Assembly: GCA_049414205.1 (NCBI GenBank)
Contig: JBMSGE010000086.1
Location: 1-5,410 of the forward strand
Reading direction: 5' to 3'
DNA: 5,410 bases
DNA from: Nitrosomaritimum sp049414205
GTDB lineage: Archaea; Thermoproteota; Nitrososphaeria; Nitrososphaerales; Nitrosopumilaceae
Shown here: positions 3,968 to 5,410 of the stretch, one piece after another
How positions within the stretch are numbered: the first letter of the stretch is position 1
Layout of the letters: the number at the start of each line of letters is the position of its first letter
Translations under genes and position numbers: made by a program
Notes under the pieces: generated by a model
Database searches by the model: none
What the model was told of the DNA's origin: nothing
Seen by the model: the letters and a program-made list of their open reading frames with translations, nothing else

Positions 3968-5374
3968 GTGACAAAATTAAATCTAAACCAGACATTAAGG
4001 GTAGGAGTATTCGGCATTACTGCAATGTTATTTTTAATATCTATTGTTTTTGCAGATCAAAATGCTTTGGCGTATAGCGATATTATTGATGAAAAAAAAG
4101 AGTATATTGATTTTCAAAAATATACCGGAAATAGATTGTTGGTGTTCAATGATACTCAAATAGATTATTGTATTACAGATAACGAGGAAAATCCACTTTT
4201 CAATGACATTGCAGTAAATGCAGTTCAAGAGTGGCATGAAAGAATTGTCGAAGTTACACAAAATTCTGAAGTATGGGATATGACCATGCACGTGTATCCA
4301 AAAGATGAATCAATCTGCGATGGATATGTCAACTATTACGATACTCCAGATCCAACATTTTTCCAACTATCAGGAGTTGCAGGATTTAGCCATCCTCAAA
4401 CCCCAGTTGCAAATGTAACAATCTACACTGATGATTACCAAAGTACCTTACTTGAGATGGCAGAAGGAGATGAAACTTTTTGGGACAATATGACCATAGA
4501 AAAATTTCAAGATATTATAAAAAATGGTGAACATGAACAGTTTGATTCCCAAATGATAAAAAGAATCACAATGCACGAAATTGGACACTCTCTGAGTTTG
4601 AACCACCCCAAAACTGATGGAAGTCTACAAGATGAGCCAGGAATAATGGGGTATGACATGTCATACAATCAGATTGACGATGAGGAGGTAGTCAACATTG
4701 TAAAGGCATATCCAAATGGATTCACAAATGTTTCTAACGAAAATTCAATCAAACTAGATGGCAACAATAACAAAAAGATGCTCACTTTAGGAGAAGTAGT
4801 TAATCTAACAATTGAGCTGCCAAACCAAGAAGGAAAGTTGCCACCATCAGGAATTGAAGTATACATATTTCCTGAAGGCACAAATTCTCAGAGAACCGAA
4901 AATGCTCCAATAAAGATCATCAGAGCAGTTGGTCACAAGCAAATTGTAAACAATGAAGGATATTTTGCAGATGTTCATTCCATTATGACTCACTGGGGTT
5001 CTTCAACTAAGGTGTTATCAATTCAATTCAAAGTTGTAAAAGAATTTGAAAATGCAGACATGATTGTTGTGGCTCATAATGTTGGAGGTTTTGAGGAACA
5101 ATGGTTTTTGGATGATGTGTTATCTGTAAAGAAGGCATTATTTTCAAACCTATTATTAGATTTTGAGACAACTGAGTACAAATATTATCTGATGGGAACT
5201 AATCCAAACAGAGCAATTGAAAAAGAATCAGCCTTTAAAGTAAATCAAGAGCAACTCTACACAAAGGCCTTAACCGAATGCCTATCTGAAAAGAATATGA
5301 AAAAATGCTCTGATGAAATTAAACTAGAAAATTTCAAACAAGAGAAAGAATCAGCATCAATCTGGGTGCCATGA
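3968..5374 (+). CDS. Exported matrixin-like (metzincin) zinc metalloprotease
   Basis: This is a 468-residue protein starting at GTG. A Sec signal peptide is clear: a basic N-region to R11, hydrophobic VGVFGITAMLFLISIVFA (12-29), then an AxA site, so cleavage is likely after NALA (A35) before YSD. The mature N-terminal half is the catalytic domain. It has HEIGHSLSLNH (203-213), the three-histidine zinc site with E204 as general base, followed by GIMGYDMS (225-232), a Met-turn centred on M227. The family pattern HExxHxxGxxH has Ser (S210) instead of Gly. C68 and C117 could form a disulphide, as could C438 and C447. Residues from about 250 to 400 are rich in beta strands (LGEVVNLTIELP, GIEVYIFPEG, VLSIQFKVVKEF) and may be an Ig-like domain; the C-terminus (about 415-468) is charged helix. 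The role is probably hydrolysis of extracellular protein or remodelling of the cell surface; the substrate is unknown. The stop TGA is followed directly by TAA. Confidence 0.88.
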   Translation: MTKLNLNQTLRVGVFGITAMLFLISIVFADQNALAYSDIIDEKKEYIDFQKYTGNRLLVFNDTQIDYCITDNEENPLFNDIAVNAVQEWHERIVEVTQNSEVWDMTMHVYPKDESICDGYVNYYDTPDPTFFQLSGVAGFSHPQTPVANVTIYTDDYQSTLLEMAEGDETFWDNMTIEKFQDIIKNGEHEQFDSQMIKRITMHEIGHSLSLNHPKTDGSLQDEPGIMGYDMSYNQIDDEEVVNIVKAYPNGFTNVSNENSIKLDGNNNKKMLTLGEVVNLTIELPNQEGKLPPSGIEVYIFPEGTNSQRTENAPIKIIRAVGHKQIVNNEGYFADVHSIMTHWGSSTKVLSIQFKVVKEFENADMIVVAHNVGGFEEQWFLDDVLSVKKALFSNLLLDFETTEYKYYLMGTNPNRAIEKESAFKVNQEQLYTKALTECLSEKNMKKCSDEIKLENFKQEKESASIWVP

Positions 5375-5410
5375 TAAAATTAAAAATAATTTAAAAAAAT
5401 CTCTAACTAA

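Noticed and set aside
4034..4291. Minus-strand ORF within the protease gene, hydrophobic
   Set aside because: Its hydrophobic look comes from the complement of AT-rich codons; the plus-strand frame has a signal peptide and metzincin motifs.
5375..5410. A-rich tail after the protease, T-rich on the minus strand
   Set aside because: On the plus strand it lacks the T-run expected of an archaeal terminator; on the minus strand it might end a gene arriving from the right, but no such gene is visible.

Overview
The window looks like chromosomal DNA of an ammonia-oxidising archaeon of the Nitrososphaerota (Thaumarchaeota), most like the marine Nitrosopumilus/Nitrosarchaeum group. This rests on the low GC content, the short intergenic gaps, first genes that lack Shine-Dalgarno sites, and the kinds of protein present: a single-domain parvulin close to Cenarchaeum PinA as I remember it, a DUF6659-like protein and a secreted matrixin-like protease. 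I could not run a search, so the assignment is by recognition only.

Layout. Bases 1-1398 hold three minus-strand genes: the first 35 codons of a parvulin-type prolyl isomerase cut by the window edge, a small DUF6659-like protein, and a class I SAM-dependent methyltransferase. A short divergent control region (1399-1537) separates them from a tight plus-strand operon of three genes (1538-2878). In it, two helical, coiled-coil-like proteins that share a repeat motif flank a small two-helix membrane protein. I recognise no named family for these three, and they are the best candidate for an undescribed system. Convergent to them is a minus-strand protein (2930 to about 3757) that joins an ATP-cone to a PDDEXK (Mrr-like) nuclease domain. 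Its ATP-cone reads on in frame well upstream of any ATG, GTG or TTG codon, so its start is a real puzzle. After a 210-base divergent control region with two inverted repeats comes a 468-residue exported metzincin-type zinc protease (3968-5374), in which the family glycine is a serine.

How the genes work together. The parvulin (folding) and the protease (turnover outside the cell) are probably independent. The three-gene operon is clearly co-translated: TAATG overlap, a one-base gap, and good ribosome sites only at the two internal genes. It probably makes a membrane-bound helical assembly. Two perfect 19-base palindromes with the same 8-3-8 layout but different half-sites lie upstream of the DUF6659-like gene and of the protease, and could be regulator sites. 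No RNA genes, insertion sequences or CRISPR arrays were seen.
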